Assembly: GCA_964353935.1 (NCBI GenBank) | Contig: CAYGXL010000045.1 | Span: forward strand, 1 to 15,680 | Origin: JAOUJD01 sp964353935 | Lineage (GTDB): Bacteria; Pseudomonadota; Gammaproteobacteria; Burkholderiales; Burkholderiaceae_F | Direction of reading: 5' to 3' | Length of the DNA: 15,680 nucleotides | Notes under the pieces: generated by a model | Told to the model about the DNA's origin: nothing | What the model saw: only the letters and a program-made list of their open reading frames with translations | Databases searched by the model: none | Translations under genes and position numbers: made by a program | Shown here: piece after piece, positions 1 to 7,820 of the stretch | Layout of the letters: every line of letters begins with the position of its first letter | How positions within the stretch are numbered: position 1 is the stretch's first letter

Positions 1-15
1 TTGCGCGCCAACCGC

Positions 16-55
16 GCTGCGGGGCGCCTCGACTCCGCGCGACGCGCGGCGGGCG
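16..55 (+). repeat. Left arm of MITE-like inverted repeat
   Basis: This arm starts GCTGCGGGG and ends GCGGCGGGCG, with CTCCGCGCG in the middle. It matches the reverse complement of 174-228 over its core at about 80 percent with a one-base indel; the last 12 bases before position 57 are identical. It also matches 15641-15680 in direct orientation at 33 of 40 positions. Frame-breaking differences between copies argue against coding. The element may begin left of the window. Confidence 0.7.
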
Positions 56-173
56 TACCAGTTGCGCGAGGGCAGCGGGCCAGGTGGGCGCAGCCGCGAG
101 GCACCACCGCCGGCACGGCGAAGGCAACGCTCAGAAATCCGCCGGCCCGCAGGGCGCGCGGCGCGCTGAATGA

Positions 174-228
174 CGCCCGCCGCGACGGGCGCGGAGGGAG
201 GTACCCCGCCGCCCGCTCAGGCGCAGGA
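174..228 (-). repeat. Right arm of MITE-like inverted repeat
   Basis: Read on the minus strand, this arm contains CTGCGCCTGAGCGGG, then GGCGGGGTACCTC and CTCCGCGC, and ends GCGGCGGGCG. It aligns with 15625-15680 over about 56 columns with roughly 8 differences including one gap, so it is closer to the far copy than to its own partner arm at 16-55. The two local arms face each other across about 118 bp, which gives the shape of a miniature inverted-repeat element or a large imperfect extragenic palindrome. Confidence 0.7.
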
Positions 229-327
229 GACGACGTCCCGTCGAGGTCCGCTCGAACTCGATCAAGTTAGAGCGTGCCGGACCGCATGCCTCTCAGGTAA
301 AGGAAGCAACCGGCTGGTCTATCGAAG

Positions 328-1236
328 CTACAACGACCGCCTGCCCAGCGCCGTGATGCGCGCCAGGCGTGCCGGATTCTCCCGCGCGAACTGAAGGTCC
401 TTGCCGAGCTCGTTCTCCGCGCGACGGAAGTACGCCGTCGCTTCCTCGAAGCGACCGAGCGCCTCGAGGTTCTCGGCGATCTCCTCGAACACGTAGCCGT
501 CGGCGCTGCCGGCGGCCTGCCACTCCTGCTCCAGGCGCTGCTGCAGCTGCAGCGCTTGCTCGTGTCGCTTCAACGAACGCAGGCAGCGCGCGACCGACCA
601 CGTGGCGATGCGGCCCTGCGGCTGCTTGCCGGTCGCGAGCCACGCCGCCTCCGCCTCGCGGAACGCGAGCAGCGCCTCGTCGTGGCGCCCACCGTCGTGC
701 AGGTTCCAGGCGTGGTTGTTCAGCAGCGCCGGCAGCAGCCCGAGCGCCTTGGCATCGGTCGAGACACGCGCGAGTTCGACGCCGCGCTGGGTCCACGCGG
801 CCGCGCTCGCCGGCGGCTCGACGATCGCGAGCATGTGCGCGGCGTCGACCGCGAGCCCGTCGAGGCGCGCGGCGCTCGCGGTCTCCCAGGCCTGCTGGAA
901 CAGGCCCGCCGCGCGCGTCTTGTCGCCCGCCGAGTTGAAGGTGCGGCCGCGCTCGAGCAGGTAGCGCACGCGCGGCGCGGGACCCGCACCGCTCAGTTGC
1001 GGTTCGACTTCGTCGAGCAGCGCGTGCGCTTCGCCGAACTGGCGTCGCAGCGAGTGCGTGCGCGCGATCTGCGTGAGCAGTTCGAGCCGTTCATCGGCCG
1101 TCGCCTGCGGCAGCGCGGCGCGGAAGCGCGCCTCGCTCGCCGCGGGGTCGCTGTACTCCCAGTACGAATCGATGTTCATCGCGCTGCTCCCGACGGATAC
1201 GAGCAACAGAACCGCAAGGGCTGCCGCACGGCTCAC
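328..1236 (-). CDS. Secreted tetratricopeptide-repeat protein
   Basis: This 302-residue protein has unknown specific function. The chosen start is GTG at 1236, whose GTGA overlaps the TGA stop of the upstream peptidase gene, an arrangement typical of translational coupling. A further in-frame GTG at 1278 would add 14 residues. The first residues (SRAAALAVLLLVSVGSSA) form a short signal peptide that places the protein in the periplasm. The rest is a chain of helix-turn-helix repeats with TPR spacing, for example ARFRAALPQATADERLELL, RTFNSAGDKTRAAGLFQQAW, HAWNLHDGGRHDEALLAFRE and ENLEALGRFEEATAYFRRAE. TPR arrays usually bind other proteins, so this may partner with the peptidase or lipoprotein encoded in the same operon; that is inference. 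No catalytic motif is visible. Confidence 0.8.
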   Translation of the reverse strand: MSRAAALAVLLLVSVGSSAMNIDSYWEYSDPAASEARFRAALPQATADERLELLTQIARTHSLRRQFGEAHALLDEVEPQLSGAGPAPRVRYLLERGRTFNSAGDKTRAAGLFQQAWETASAARLDGLAVDAAHMLAIVEPPASAAAWTQRGVELARVSTDAKALGLLPALLNNHAWNLHDGGRHDEALLAFREAEAAWLATGKQPQGRIATWSVARCLRSLKRHEQALQLQQRLEQEWQAAGSADGYVFEEIAENLEALGRFEEATAYFRRAENELGKDLQFARENPARLARITALGRRSL

Positions 1237-3410
1237 TTTGCCGCGGCGGGCTGGAAGTCGGGATGGCCGGCGCGCCACAGCAGGAAGCTCCAGCGATCCG
1301 CCGTCTGCGCCTGACCCTGCTCGCGCGTCCGTCCCACGCCGTGGCCGGCGTCGTAGTCGAGACGCAGCAGGACCGGATTGCCGCTGGTCGTGGCGGCCGC
1401 GAGTCGCGAGGCGAACTTCAGCGCCATCCAGACGTCAACGCGGCTGTCGTTGACGCCGTGCTCCAGGAACACGGCCGGAAAAGGCGTGCCTGGCTTCACG
1501 TTCGCATAGGGGCTCATCGCGAGCAGCGCCTTGAACTCGTCTTCCTTTGTCACGGTGCCGTACTCGGGGATGTTGCCCGCGCCGTTGGCGCGCGTCTCCG
1601 AACGGACCTGGTCGACGTTGCCGACGCTGACGACGGCCGCGTTGAAGAGGTCGGGCCGCTCCGTGATCGCGCGGCCGACGAAGATCCCGCCGGCGCTGCC
1701 GCCGGACACGCTGAGGCGCTCGCGCGACGTGTAGCCGTTCCGGATCAGCCACTCGGCGATCGCGATGCCATCCTTCCACGTGTTCGGCTTGGTCGTCTTC
1801 CAGCCCGCGCGATGCCACGCGTCGCCGTACACGCCGCCGCCGCGCACGTGGGCGATCACCACGATGCCGCCGCGCTCGAGCCAGGCGAGCGTGCGCGGGC
1901 CGAACCCCGGCTCCTCGACCGTGCCGTAGGCGCCGTAGCCGTACAGGATCAGCGGGTTGCGGCCGTCGAGCTTGGTGCCTTTGGCCATGATGATCGACGC
2001 CGGCACCTCGACGCCGTCGTGGCTGGCGACCTTGATCTCGCGCGCCTCGATGCCGTCCGGAGCGTCGAAGCGGCCGGCGGGAACGAGTGCGAGCGGGCGC
2101 ACCGACGCGCCATCGACCGCGTAGTGGCGCGCCCGGCGCGTCCAGCCGCCGAGCGTGACGATCGCGCCGTCCTGCTCGGGGTCGGCGTGCGCGATTCCAA
2201 CGGTGCCTTCGACCGGCAGCTCGATCCGCGCGAGTTGCGGCGCGCGCTCGTGCGTCAGGCGCTCGAGGCGCTCGACCACGCCGTCGCGCCGCGTGACGTA
2301 GACGCCGTCGCGCGCCGCGACGAATCCGGTCAGCACGCGGCCGCTCTGTTCGACCACGGCCTGCGCCTCCGCCAGCGATCCGTTGATCGGCAGGCGCAGC
2401 AGCTTGAAGCGCGGCGCGTCGTCCGCGCTGCGCAGGTACAGCCAGGGTCCGGCGAAGCCGATGCCGTGGACTTTCGCGCCGGCGTCGTACACCTTGGTCC
2501 AGCGGGCGGTGCCGGCCAGGACGTCCTTCAGCGAAGCGCGGTACAGCGACTGTTCCCTCTGGACACCGTGGTAGACGACCGCGAAGACGACGTCCCGCCC
2601 ACGCACCGGAACGACCGCCGCGCCGTCGCTGCGGTCGAGCGGAACGGCGTCGTGCACGCCGGGCCCGAAGACGACGCGATCGGCGTCCGGCTGCGCGAGC
2701 CGCCGCAGGTAGGTGCGATGGTCCATGAAGCGCTCGGCCCGCGGGCGCGTCTGCCAGTCCGGGGCGAGGCGGTCGTGGAAGAAGCCGCTCGAGTCCGGCA
2801 ACCACTGCGTGCCGCCGCCACGGATGCGGTCGATCGCCGGTGTCACCTCCTTGCCGGTGGCGGCGTCGATCACGTGCAGCGTGCCGATCTCGGCGCCCGA
2901 GGCCGACAGCGTGTAGGCGACCAGCGCGCCGTCGGGCGACGGTTCGAACGAGCCGATGGCGTGCGGCTTGCCGGTCGCCTTCGCGATCGCGTCCGGGTCG
3001 ACCAGCAGCCGCTCCGCGCCGTCGATGGTGTCGCGGCGGACCAGCTTCAACTGGTTGTCGGCGGCGGTGCGCTTCAGGTAGGTCAGGCGGCCGCGCGCGT
3101 CGCGGTGCACGCCACCGATGACGGCCGGGATCTCGGCGTCGATCTCGGCGAGCCGGGCGCGCAGGCGGTCACGCCCGGGCAGCTGCGCGAGGATCGACGC
3201 CGTGGCATCGGCCTGCTTCTTCATCCACGCCTGCACCCGGGGATCGGCGGTGTCTTCGAGGAACCGGTACGGGTCCTCGACGGACACGCCCCAGTGCACG
3301 TCGACGACGGGCTGGGGCGGCAGCGGTGGCGGAACGTCGACGCCGGCGAACGTGGCTGCCTGTGCCGACGACAGCAGGACGAGCGCGCCGGCGAGCAGGG
3401 CAGTCCACAT
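1233..3410 (-). CDS. Prolyl oligopeptidase family serine peptidase (S9A), exported
   Basis: This 725-residue enzyme would cleave short peptides after proline or similar residues. An N-terminal signal peptide (MWTALLAGALVLLSSAQA) suggests periplasmic location. The N-terminal peptidase S9 motif EDPYRFLED lies near residues 45-53. The middle region, roughly residues 80-430, is the β-propeller gate. The C-terminal α/β-hydrolase carries the triad: Ser572 in SGGSAGG, Asp655 in HGVNDSR and His690 in DAGHGVG. Spacing resembles the classical enzyme (554/641/680 in pig), and Arg657 corresponds to its substrate-binding Arg643. Length is normal for the family and nothing essential is missing. The ATG start lies 7 bp from the upstream lipoprotein stop region, with 4 bp between the two genes. 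Cleavage specificity cannot be told from sequence. Confidence 0.95.
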   Translation of the reverse strand: MWTALLAGALVLLSSAQAATFAGVDVPPPLPPQPVVDVHWGVSVEDPYRFLEDTADPRVQAWMKKQADATASILAQLPGRDRLRARLAEIDAEIPAVIGGVHRDARGRLTYLKRTAADNQLKLVRRDTIDGAERLLVDPDAIAKATGKPHAIGSFEPSPDGALVAYTLSASGAEIGTLHVIDAATGKEVTPAIDRIRGGGTQWLPDSSGFFHDRLAPDWQTRPRAERFMDHRTYLRRLAQPDADRVVFGPGVHDAVPLDRSDGAAVVPVRGRDVVFAVVYHGVQREQSLYRASLKDVLAGTARWTKVYDAGAKVHGIGFAGPWLYLRSADDAPRFKLLRLPINGSLAEAQAVVEQSGRVLTGFVAARDGVYVTRRDGVVERLERLTHERAPQLARIELPVEGTVGIAHADPEQDGAIVTLGGWTRRARHYAVDGASVRPLALVPAGRFDAPDGIEAREIKVASHDGVEVPASIIMAKGTKLDGRNPLILYGYGAYGTVEEPGFGPRTLAWLERGGIVVIAHVRGGGVYGDAWHRAGWKTTKPNTWKDGIAIAEWLIRNGYTSRERLSVSGGSAGGIFVGRAITERPDLFNAAVVSVGNVDQVRSETRANGAGNIPEYGTVTKEDEFKALLAMSPYANVKPGTPFPAVFLEHGVNDSRVDVWMALKFASRLAAATTSGNPVLLRLDYDAGHGVGRTREQGQAQTADRWSFLLWRAGHPDFQPAAAK

Positions 3411-3414
3411 GCGG

Positions 3415-4026
3415 TCAGGTGGTCGAGCCCGACGCCGAGCCGTCGCCGCGATGCGGATTGCGGCGCGGACCGAACCCTTCCGGCGCTTGCTCGATGTCGA
3501 AGCTGAACTCGCGGATCAGCTGGCCGTCGATGTAGACCCGCATCTTGTGTGCTCCGATCGGGTCGCCCGAGGCGTATCTCCACTCGTTGGCGATGAATCC
3601 GAGCTTGGTCGGAATGATCCGCTCGGTGACGGCCGTCTTGCGATCGGGCGTCACCTGGAAGATGCCCAAGGCCTCGCCGGGACCCCAGGTGGGCGGCGCG
3701 GCCGGCAACTCGAACTCCTCGCGCCACACGACCGTCGGCTTGTCGGACTTGAAGACGATGAACCAGCCGAACGGCGCCGCGACCACGCCCGGGAACTTGT
3801 CGGTCTCGTACAGCATGCGGCGGCCCCCCGAATCGGCGCCGAACACGCCGAACTGCGCGGCCACGACCTCGACGTTCGCGGGGTGGAACTCCGCGGCGCT
3901 CCGGGCCTGGGCGCTGGCGGCCGGGTTCTTTGCCTGGGCGTGCGGCGCGCCCGGACCGGACGTGGCGCAGCCGGTCGCGAAAACGGCAATCGAACAGGCA
4001 AGCATCAGCGGCAGGCGAGGGGTCAT
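3415..4026 (-). CDS. Putative lipoprotein of unknown function
   Basis: This 203-residue protein is not one I recognise by family. The start at 4026 is chosen because AGGAG sits 6 bases upstream and because the protein then opens with a good lipoprotein signal: MTPRLPLML, a hydrophobic stretch, then FATGC with Cys20 as the lipidation site. The residue at -3 is Ala instead of the preferred Leu, so lipidation is likely but not certain. A low-complexity Ala/Gln/Ser linker follows (about 21-48). After it comes a compact domain with many aromatic and charged residues, including FGVFG, GWFIVFKSDKP, VVWREEFELP, PPTWGPGEALGIF and KMRVYIDGQLIREFSFD, which looks like a β-rich fold. It is the first gene of a leftward operon with the exported peptidase and the TPR protein, so a shared cell-envelope role is plausible. 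Confidence 0.8.
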   Translation of the reverse strand: MTPRLPLMLACSIAVFATGCATSGPGAPHAQAKNPAASAQARSAAEFHPANVEVVAAQFGVFGADSGGRRMLYETDKFPGVVAAPFGWFIVFKSDKPTVVWREEFELPAAPPTWGPGEALGIFQVTPDRKTAVTERIIPTKLGFIANEWRYASGDPIGAHKMRVYIDGQLIREFSFDIEQAPEGFGPRRNPHRGDGSASGSTT

Positions 4027-4228
4027 GGGGTGCTCCTGGCGGAGGGACAACTGGAGGTCAGTCTGATTAGACACAAAAACTTTGATTCCCGCATCGTCCG
4101 TTGGTCGAGTTCGAAGCATCGCGGCTTCGCGGGGGGCACTTCCCGGCAAAGTGCATGCGCGCCGAGGGGTCGAAAGGCGAGGGAGGTCCGTCCCTTAGAA
4201 TTCCACGGCTTGCAGCAAGGGACAGGAA
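4027..4228. promoter_or_regulatory. Divergent intergenic region between lipoprotein and β-propeller genes
   Basis: This 202-bp gap must hold the promoters of both divergent transcripts. For the rightward gene, TAGAAT at 4196-4201 is a fair -10 element, with no good -35. Transcription from it would leave a leader of about 20 nt carrying AAGGGA at 4217-4222 in front of the ATG at 4229. For the leftward operon, TCTAAT (minus strand, 4071-4066) is a -10-like hexamer in a locally AT-rich patch, again without a clear -35. It sits in the short dyad GTCTGATTAGAC at 4061-4072. Confidence 0.45.
4033..4037 (-). promoter_or_regulatory. Ribosome binding site deciding the lipoprotein start
   Basis: AGGAG on the minus strand is separated by 6 bases from the ATG at 4026. 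It favours this start over longer upstream frames, which would bury the lipoprotein signal peptide. Confidence 0.75.
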
Positions 4229-5191
4229 ATGAAGAATGCATTCGGCGCGCTCGCGCTGGCAGGGTTGTTCGCCGTGTCGCCGGCGATGGCGGGCGTGGTG
4301 GTCGTGCTGAACTCGGGCGATGCGACGATCAGCCTGATCGACCAGGACACGCGCACGGAGATCAAGCGCTATCCGGTGGGCAAGGAACCGCACCACCTGA
4401 TGGCGACGCCGGACGGCAAGTCGCTGATCGTGGCCAACTCCGTGAGCAACGACCTGATGTTCCTCGATCCGAAGACGGGCGAGGTTCAGCGCCGCCTGCG
4501 CGACATTCCCGATCCGTACCAGATCGGCTATTCGCCGGACAAGAAGTGGTTCGTCGTCGCCGGCAACCGCCTGAACCGCGTCGACATCTACTCGGCGAAT
4601 GGCGAGGACCTCAAGCTCGTCAAGGCGCTGTCGCAGTCGAAGACGCCCAGCCACATCGCCTTCTCGGCGGACAGCCAGATCGCCTTCGTCACGCTGCAGG
4701 ACAGCGACGAGGTGGTCGCGATCCGGCTGGCGGACCAGTCGGCGCTGTGGAAGATGAAGATCGGCGCGATGCCGGCCGGCATCTGGATGACGCCGGACGA
4801 CAAGCACCTGCTGGTCGGCATGACAGGCGCGGACTACGTCGACGTGATCGACTGGCGCGCGCAGAAGTCGGTGAAGCGCATTCCCACCGCGAAAGGTGCG
4901 CACAACTTCCGCCCGCTCGGCGACGGGCGGCACCTGCTGGTGTCGAACCGCGTCGAGAATTCGATCAGCGTGATCGACCAGGCCACGCTCGAGAAGAAGT
5001 ACGACATCCCGGTGCCGGGCGGTCCGGACTGCATGGAAGTCACCGCCGACGGCAAGTTCATCTGGGTAACCCAGCGCTGGATCAAGCAGGTCGGGGTGGT
5101 CGACATCGCCCAGCGCAAGGTGGTCGCGACGATTCCCGTCGGCCGCTCGCCGCACGGCATCTTCTTCGTCAACAGCGCGCCCTGGAAGTAG
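4229..5191 (+). CDS. Secreted YVTN-family β-propeller protein
   Basis: This 320-residue protein begins with a signal peptide ending at about residue 21 (SPAMA). It then consists almost entirely of repeated blades of about 40 residues typical of the YVTN/cytochrome d1-like propeller family. Repeated cores include NSGDATISLIDQDT with YPVGKEPHHLMATPDG, VANSVSNDLMFLDPKTGE, SNRVENSISVIDQATLE and VGVVDIAQRKVVATIPVGRSPHG. About seven blades would close a propeller. No heme-binding CXXCH is visible, so it is not an obvious cytochrome; such proteins are usually periplasmic binding or scaffold proteins. AAGGGA lies 6 bases before the ATG. It is the first gene of a rightward cluster and is followed after 12 bp by a polysaccharide deacetylase. 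The exact partner or ligand is unknown. Confidence 0.9.
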   Translation: MKNAFGALALAGLFAVSPAMAGVVVVLNSGDATISLIDQDTRTEIKRYPVGKEPHHLMATPDGKSLIVANSVSNDLMFLDPKTGEVQRRLRDIPDPYQIGYSPDKKWFVVAGNRLNRVDIYSANGEDLKLVKALSQSKTPSHIAFSADSQIAFVTLQDSDEVVAIRLADQSALWKMKIGAMPAGIWMTPDDKHLLVGMTGADYVDVIDWRAQKSVKRIPTAKGAHNFRPLGDGRHLLVSNRVENSISVIDQATLEKKYDIPVPGGPDCMEVTADGKFIWVTQRWIKQVGVVDIAQRKVVATIPVGRSPHGIFFVNSAPWK

Positions 5192-5203
5192 GCGCGGCGG
5201 CCA

Positions 5204-6001
5204 ATGAACCTCGGGCGACTCGCTCTGGCCTGGCTGATGGCGGTGCTGCCGTCCGCCGCGTTCGCACAGCCGTGTTCGGGCGTGATCTACCTCACGTTCG
5301 ACACCGGCAACATGCGGCACGCCGAGTCGATCGCCGACACGCTGCGCAGGCACGACGTGAAGGCGACGTTCTTCCTCGCGAACGAGAAGACCGCCCGCGG
5401 CGATCATTCGCTCGACGCGGCGTGGGCCGGCTACTGGAAACAACTGGCCACCGAGGGCCACGCGTTCGGCAGCCACACGTGGCGCCACGGCCGCATCGGC
5501 CCCGACGCGGCCGATGGAGCGGTCAAGTACCGGCCGACGTTCGGGCAGGACGAGGGCCGCACGGTCACGCTGTCGCCGCAGGACTTCTGCGCGGAACTGA
5601 AGCGGCCGGACGCCGCCTTCCGCGAGTTCACCGGCCGGCCGCTCGACGCGCTGTGGCGCTCTCCCGGCGGCAAGGCGACACCCGGCGCGCTGAACGCCGC
5701 GCAGCGCTGCGGATACGCGCACGTGCAGTGGGCGCCGGCCGGCTTCCTCGGTGACGAACTGCCCTCGGAGACGCACCCGAACGACGCGCTGCTGGCCCAG
5801 GCGCTGCGCAACGTGCGCGACGGCGACGTCCTGATGGCGCACCTCGGGATCTGGTCGCGCCGCGATCCGTTCGCGCCGATGATCGATCCGCTGATCGCCG
5901 GCCTGAAGCAGCGCGGCTTCTGCTTCCGCACGCTGCGTGAGCATCCCGGCTACCGCGCGGAGCAGCCGCCCGCCACGCTCGCTGCGAGTCGGCCGCGATA
6001 A
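5204..6001 (+). CDS. Polysaccharide deacetylase (NodB-fold) family protein, exported
   Basis: This 265-residue protein has a signal peptide ending near residue 21 (SAAFA) and a NodB homology domain. Motif 1 reads TFDTGN with Asp33. The usual TFDDGP second aspartate, normally a metal ligand, is Thr34. Motif 2 is SHTWRH with His91 and His95, the remaining metal ligands. Motif 3 is WRSPGG with Arg152. The LMAH segment with His213 fits the last catalytic motif. Family members remove acetyl groups from N-acetylated sugars in peptidoglycan, chitin or exopolysaccharides; here the substrate is unknown. The Asp-to-Thr change leaves metal binding uncertain, although it may be normal for this subfamily. 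The start lies 12 bp after the β-propeller stop, with only a weak purine-rich sequence before it. Confidence 0.88.
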   Translation: MNLGRLALAWLMAVLPSAAFAQPCSGVIYLTFDTGNMRHAESIADTLRRHDVKATFFLANEKTARGDHSLDAAWAGYWKQLATEGHAFGSHTWRHGRIGPDAADGAVKYRPTFGQDEGRTVTLSPQDFCAELKRPDAAFREFTGRPLDALWRSPGGKATPGALNAAQRCGYAHVQWAPAGFLGDELPSETHPNDALLAQALRNVRDGDVLMAHLGIWSRRDPFAPMIDPLIAGLKQRGFCFRTLREHPGYRAEQPPATLAASRPR

Positions 6002-6008
6002 GCCCGCG

Positions 6009-6974
6009 ATGATCGAGACCGTCTCCCGCGCCTTCACCGCCGTGCAGGCGTGGCTGTTCGAGCACGCCGTGCAGCCGCTGCTCTACGTCACCGGGCAGAT
6101 GCGCTACCAGGAGCAGGGTTACGTCGCCACCGAGTGGTTCCTGCTCGGAGCGATCCAGGTGCTCGTGCTGTGGGCGGTGCTGCGCCCGATCGAAGCGCTG
6201 GCGCCGGCCGAACGCTGGACCGACCGCCGCGCCACCCGGGTCGACGTCGTGTACACGCTGCTGCACCGGCTCGGTGTCGTGCCGCTCGCGATCTTCCTGC
6301 TGGTGTCGCCCATGTTCGACACGGGCGCGGAAGCGCTGCGCTCGTTCGGCTTCACGCCGTTCAACCTCGACAGCCTGTGGCCGGGCGTCACCGACGTGCC
6401 GCTGGTGACGTTCCTGCTGTACCTGGTGGTGCTCGACTTCGTCGACTACTGGATCCACCGCGGACAGCACGCCTACCGCTGGTGGTGGGAACTGCACGCG
6501 GTGCATCACGCGCAGCAGCAGATGTCGCTGTGGACAGACGACCGCAACCACCTGCTCGACGACGTGCTGCAGGCAGTCCTGAAGGCGGCCGTCGCGCTGG
6601 CCATCGGGGCGGAACCGGCGCAGTTCGTCATGCTGATCATCGCCACGCGCATGTGGCAGAGCCTGCAGCATGCAAACATCGGCTGGACCCTGGGCCCGGT
6701 GGGCCGCCTGGTCGTGAGCCCGATCTTCCACCGCCGGCACCACGCCATCGGCGTCGGCCACGAGGGCCGGTTCCACGGCTGCAACTTCGCCGTGCTGTTC
6801 CCGGTGTGGGACATGCTGTTCGGCACTGCCGATTTCCGGCGCGGCGTGGAGCCGACCGGCATCCGCGACCAGCTGCCGCGGCCCGACGGCAGCGCGCGCG
6901 ACTACGGGCGCGGTTTCTGGGCCCAGCAGTGGCTGGGCCTGCAACGGATGTTCAACGCGGCGGGCGGATCATGA
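6009..6974 (+). CDS. Fatty acid hydroxylase / sterol desaturase family membrane protein
   Basis: This 321-residue protein belongs to the membrane di-iron oxygenase superfamily. The histidine clusters are complete: HRGQH at 150-154, HAVHH at 163-167, and HRRHH at 241-245, with additional His181 and His221 that fit the family pattern. Hydrophobic segments at about 42-60, 80-100 and 130-148, and around 190-213, are membrane helices. Members hydroxylate or desaturate lipid chains, sterols or carotenoids using O2; the substrate cannot be told here. The ATG at 6009 is chosen because it lies 7 bp after the deacetylase stop, while the longer frame from 5937 would overlap that gene by 65 bp and add a non-hydrophobic Arg-rich tail. 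Its TGA overlaps the ATG of the next gene. Confidence 0.92.
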   Translation: MIETVSRAFTAVQAWLFEHAVQPLLYVTGQMRYQEQGYVATEWFLLGAIQVLVLWAVLRPIEALAPAERWTDRRATRVDVVYTLLHRLGVVPLAIFLLVSPMFDTGAEALRSFGFTPFNLDSLWPGVTDVPLVTFLLYLVVLDFVDYWIHRGQHAYRWWWELHAVHHAQQQMSLWTDDRNHLLDDVLQAVLKAAVALAIGAEPAQFVMLIIATRMWQSLQHANIGWTLGPVGRLVVSPIFHRRHHAIGVGHEGRFHGCNFAVLFPVWDMLFGTADFRRGVEPTGIRDQLPRPDGSARDYGRGFWAQQWLGLQRMFNAAGGS

Positions 6975-7795
6975 GCGAATCGGCGCCGCGTTTCGGTCTG
7001 GTGATCGTCGGCGACGAGATCCTGTCCGGCAAGCGCGAAGACAAGCACTTCGCCACGGTGGTCCGCCTGCTCGCGCAGCGCGGGCTCGCGCTCGCCTGGG
7101 CGCGCTACGCAGGCGACGATCGCGACGCGCTGACCGCGCTGTACCGCGATACGTTCGCGTCCGGCGACATCGTCTTCAGTTGCGGCGGCATCGGTTCGAC
7201 CCCCGACGACCACACGCGGCAGTCGGCGGCCGCGGCGCTGGGCGTGCCGGTGGTGTTGCATCCCGAGGCCGAACTGCTGATCGCGCAGCGCTGCGCCGAC
7301 ATGGCGCGCGAGGGCAAGGGCACGGCGGACATGAGCCACCCGGAGAATCGCCAGCGCCTGAAGATGGGCGAGTTTCCGGCCGGCGCTTCGATCATCCCGA
7401 ACGCGTTCAATCGCATTCCCGGCTTCTCGATCAGCCACCACTGGTTCATGCCCGGCTTTCCGGTGATGGCCTGGCCGATGATCGAGTGGGCGCTGGACAA
7501 CTTCTACCCGCAGTACTTCCACAGCCAGGTCGTCGTCGAGCGCTCGATGCTCGTGTTCGAGACGCCCGAGTCCGCGCTGGTGCCGGTGATGGAAGCGATC
7601 GAGCGCGAGTTCATCGGCATCCGGGTGTTCAGCCTGCCTTCGATCGGCGACGGACGCGACGGGCGGCCGGCGCGACGGCACATCGAACTCGGCGTGAAGG
7701 GCGATGCCGCGCAGGTCGCGCCCGCGTTCGAGGCGATGGTGCATGGGGTGCGGCAGCTCGACGCGCCGCTCGAACTCCTCGCGACGCCGGGCTAG
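6971..7795 (+). CDS. CinA-like / molybdopterin-binding (MoCF) domain protein
   Basis: This 274-residue protein starts at an ATGA overlap with the preceding hydroxylase gene. The N-terminal half is a MoCF_biosynth domain of the type found in MogA/MoeA and in the N-terminal part of CinA: FGLVIVGDEILSGKREDKH near residues 8-26 and the signature SCGGIGSTPDD near 69-79. It resembles the stand-alone competence/damage-inducible protein A group (COG1058). It lacks the nicotinamide-nucleotide amidase domain of full-length CinA. A role in nucleotide or cofactor handling is usual for the domain, but the function of the stand-alone form is not settled. The C-terminal part (about 170-274) contains a HSQVVVERSMLVFETPES segment typical of the same group. 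No competence genes are nearby. Confidence 0.85.
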   Translation: MSESAPRFGLVIVGDEILSGKREDKHFATVVRLLAQRGLALAWARYAGDDRDALTALYRDTFASGDIVFSCGGIGSTPDDHTRQSAAAALGVPVVLHPEAELLIAQRCADMAREGKGTADMSHPENRQRLKMGEFPAGASIIPNAFNRIPGFSISHHWFMPGFPVMAWPMIEWALDNFYPQYFHSQVVVERSMLVFETPESALVPVMEAIEREFIGIRVFSLPSIGDGRDGRPARRHIELGVKGDAAQVAPAFEAMVHGVRQLDAPLELLATPG

Positions 7796-7820
7796 CGCCC
7801 TCTCGGCCCCGGTACCAGGC

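Larger units (their letters stand above)
1..327. other. Gene-free left edge made of GC-rich inverted-repeat sequence
   Basis: I see no convincing gene here. The open frames that cross this stretch are arginine/alanine-rich translations of GC-rich repeat sequence, with no recognisable domain. Positions 16-55 and 174-228 are two arms of an inverted repeat, described separately, around a spacer of about 118 bp. From 230 to 327 lies unique sequence downstream of the leftward TPR gene, which stops at 328. I found no hairpin followed by a T run that would serve as a terminator for that gene. Confidence 0.6.

Noticed and set aside
286..310. CTCTCAGGTAAAGGA resembles the 3' conserved box of glycine riboswitches.
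   Set aside because: The other conserved parts (GGAGAG start and CCGAAGG core) are not present upstream, and no plus-strand gene follows. It may be chance or a relic; an Infernal search against the glycine riboswitch model would settle it.
1..394. Short plus-strand open frames at 1-270 and 170-394.
   Set aside because: They translate GC-rich repeat arms into Arg/Ala/Pro-rich peptides with no domain, and the repeat copies differ by frame-breaking indels.
1263..3506. Long plus-strand open frame antisense to the prolyl oligopeptidase gene.
   Set aside because: It is a high-GC shadow: the opposite strand encodes a complete peptidase with catalytic triad, while this frame has Arg/Val/Asp-rich low-complexity composition.
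5937..6008. Longer N-terminus for the fatty acid hydroxylase gene.
   Set aside because: It would overlap the deacetylase coding sequence by 65 bp and add an Arg/Pro-rich tail not expected in the family.
4067..6037. Long minus-strand open frame opposite the β-propeller and deacetylase genes.
   Set aside because: It covers two well-supported genes antisense and shows Arg/His/Gln-rich composition typical of shadow frames.
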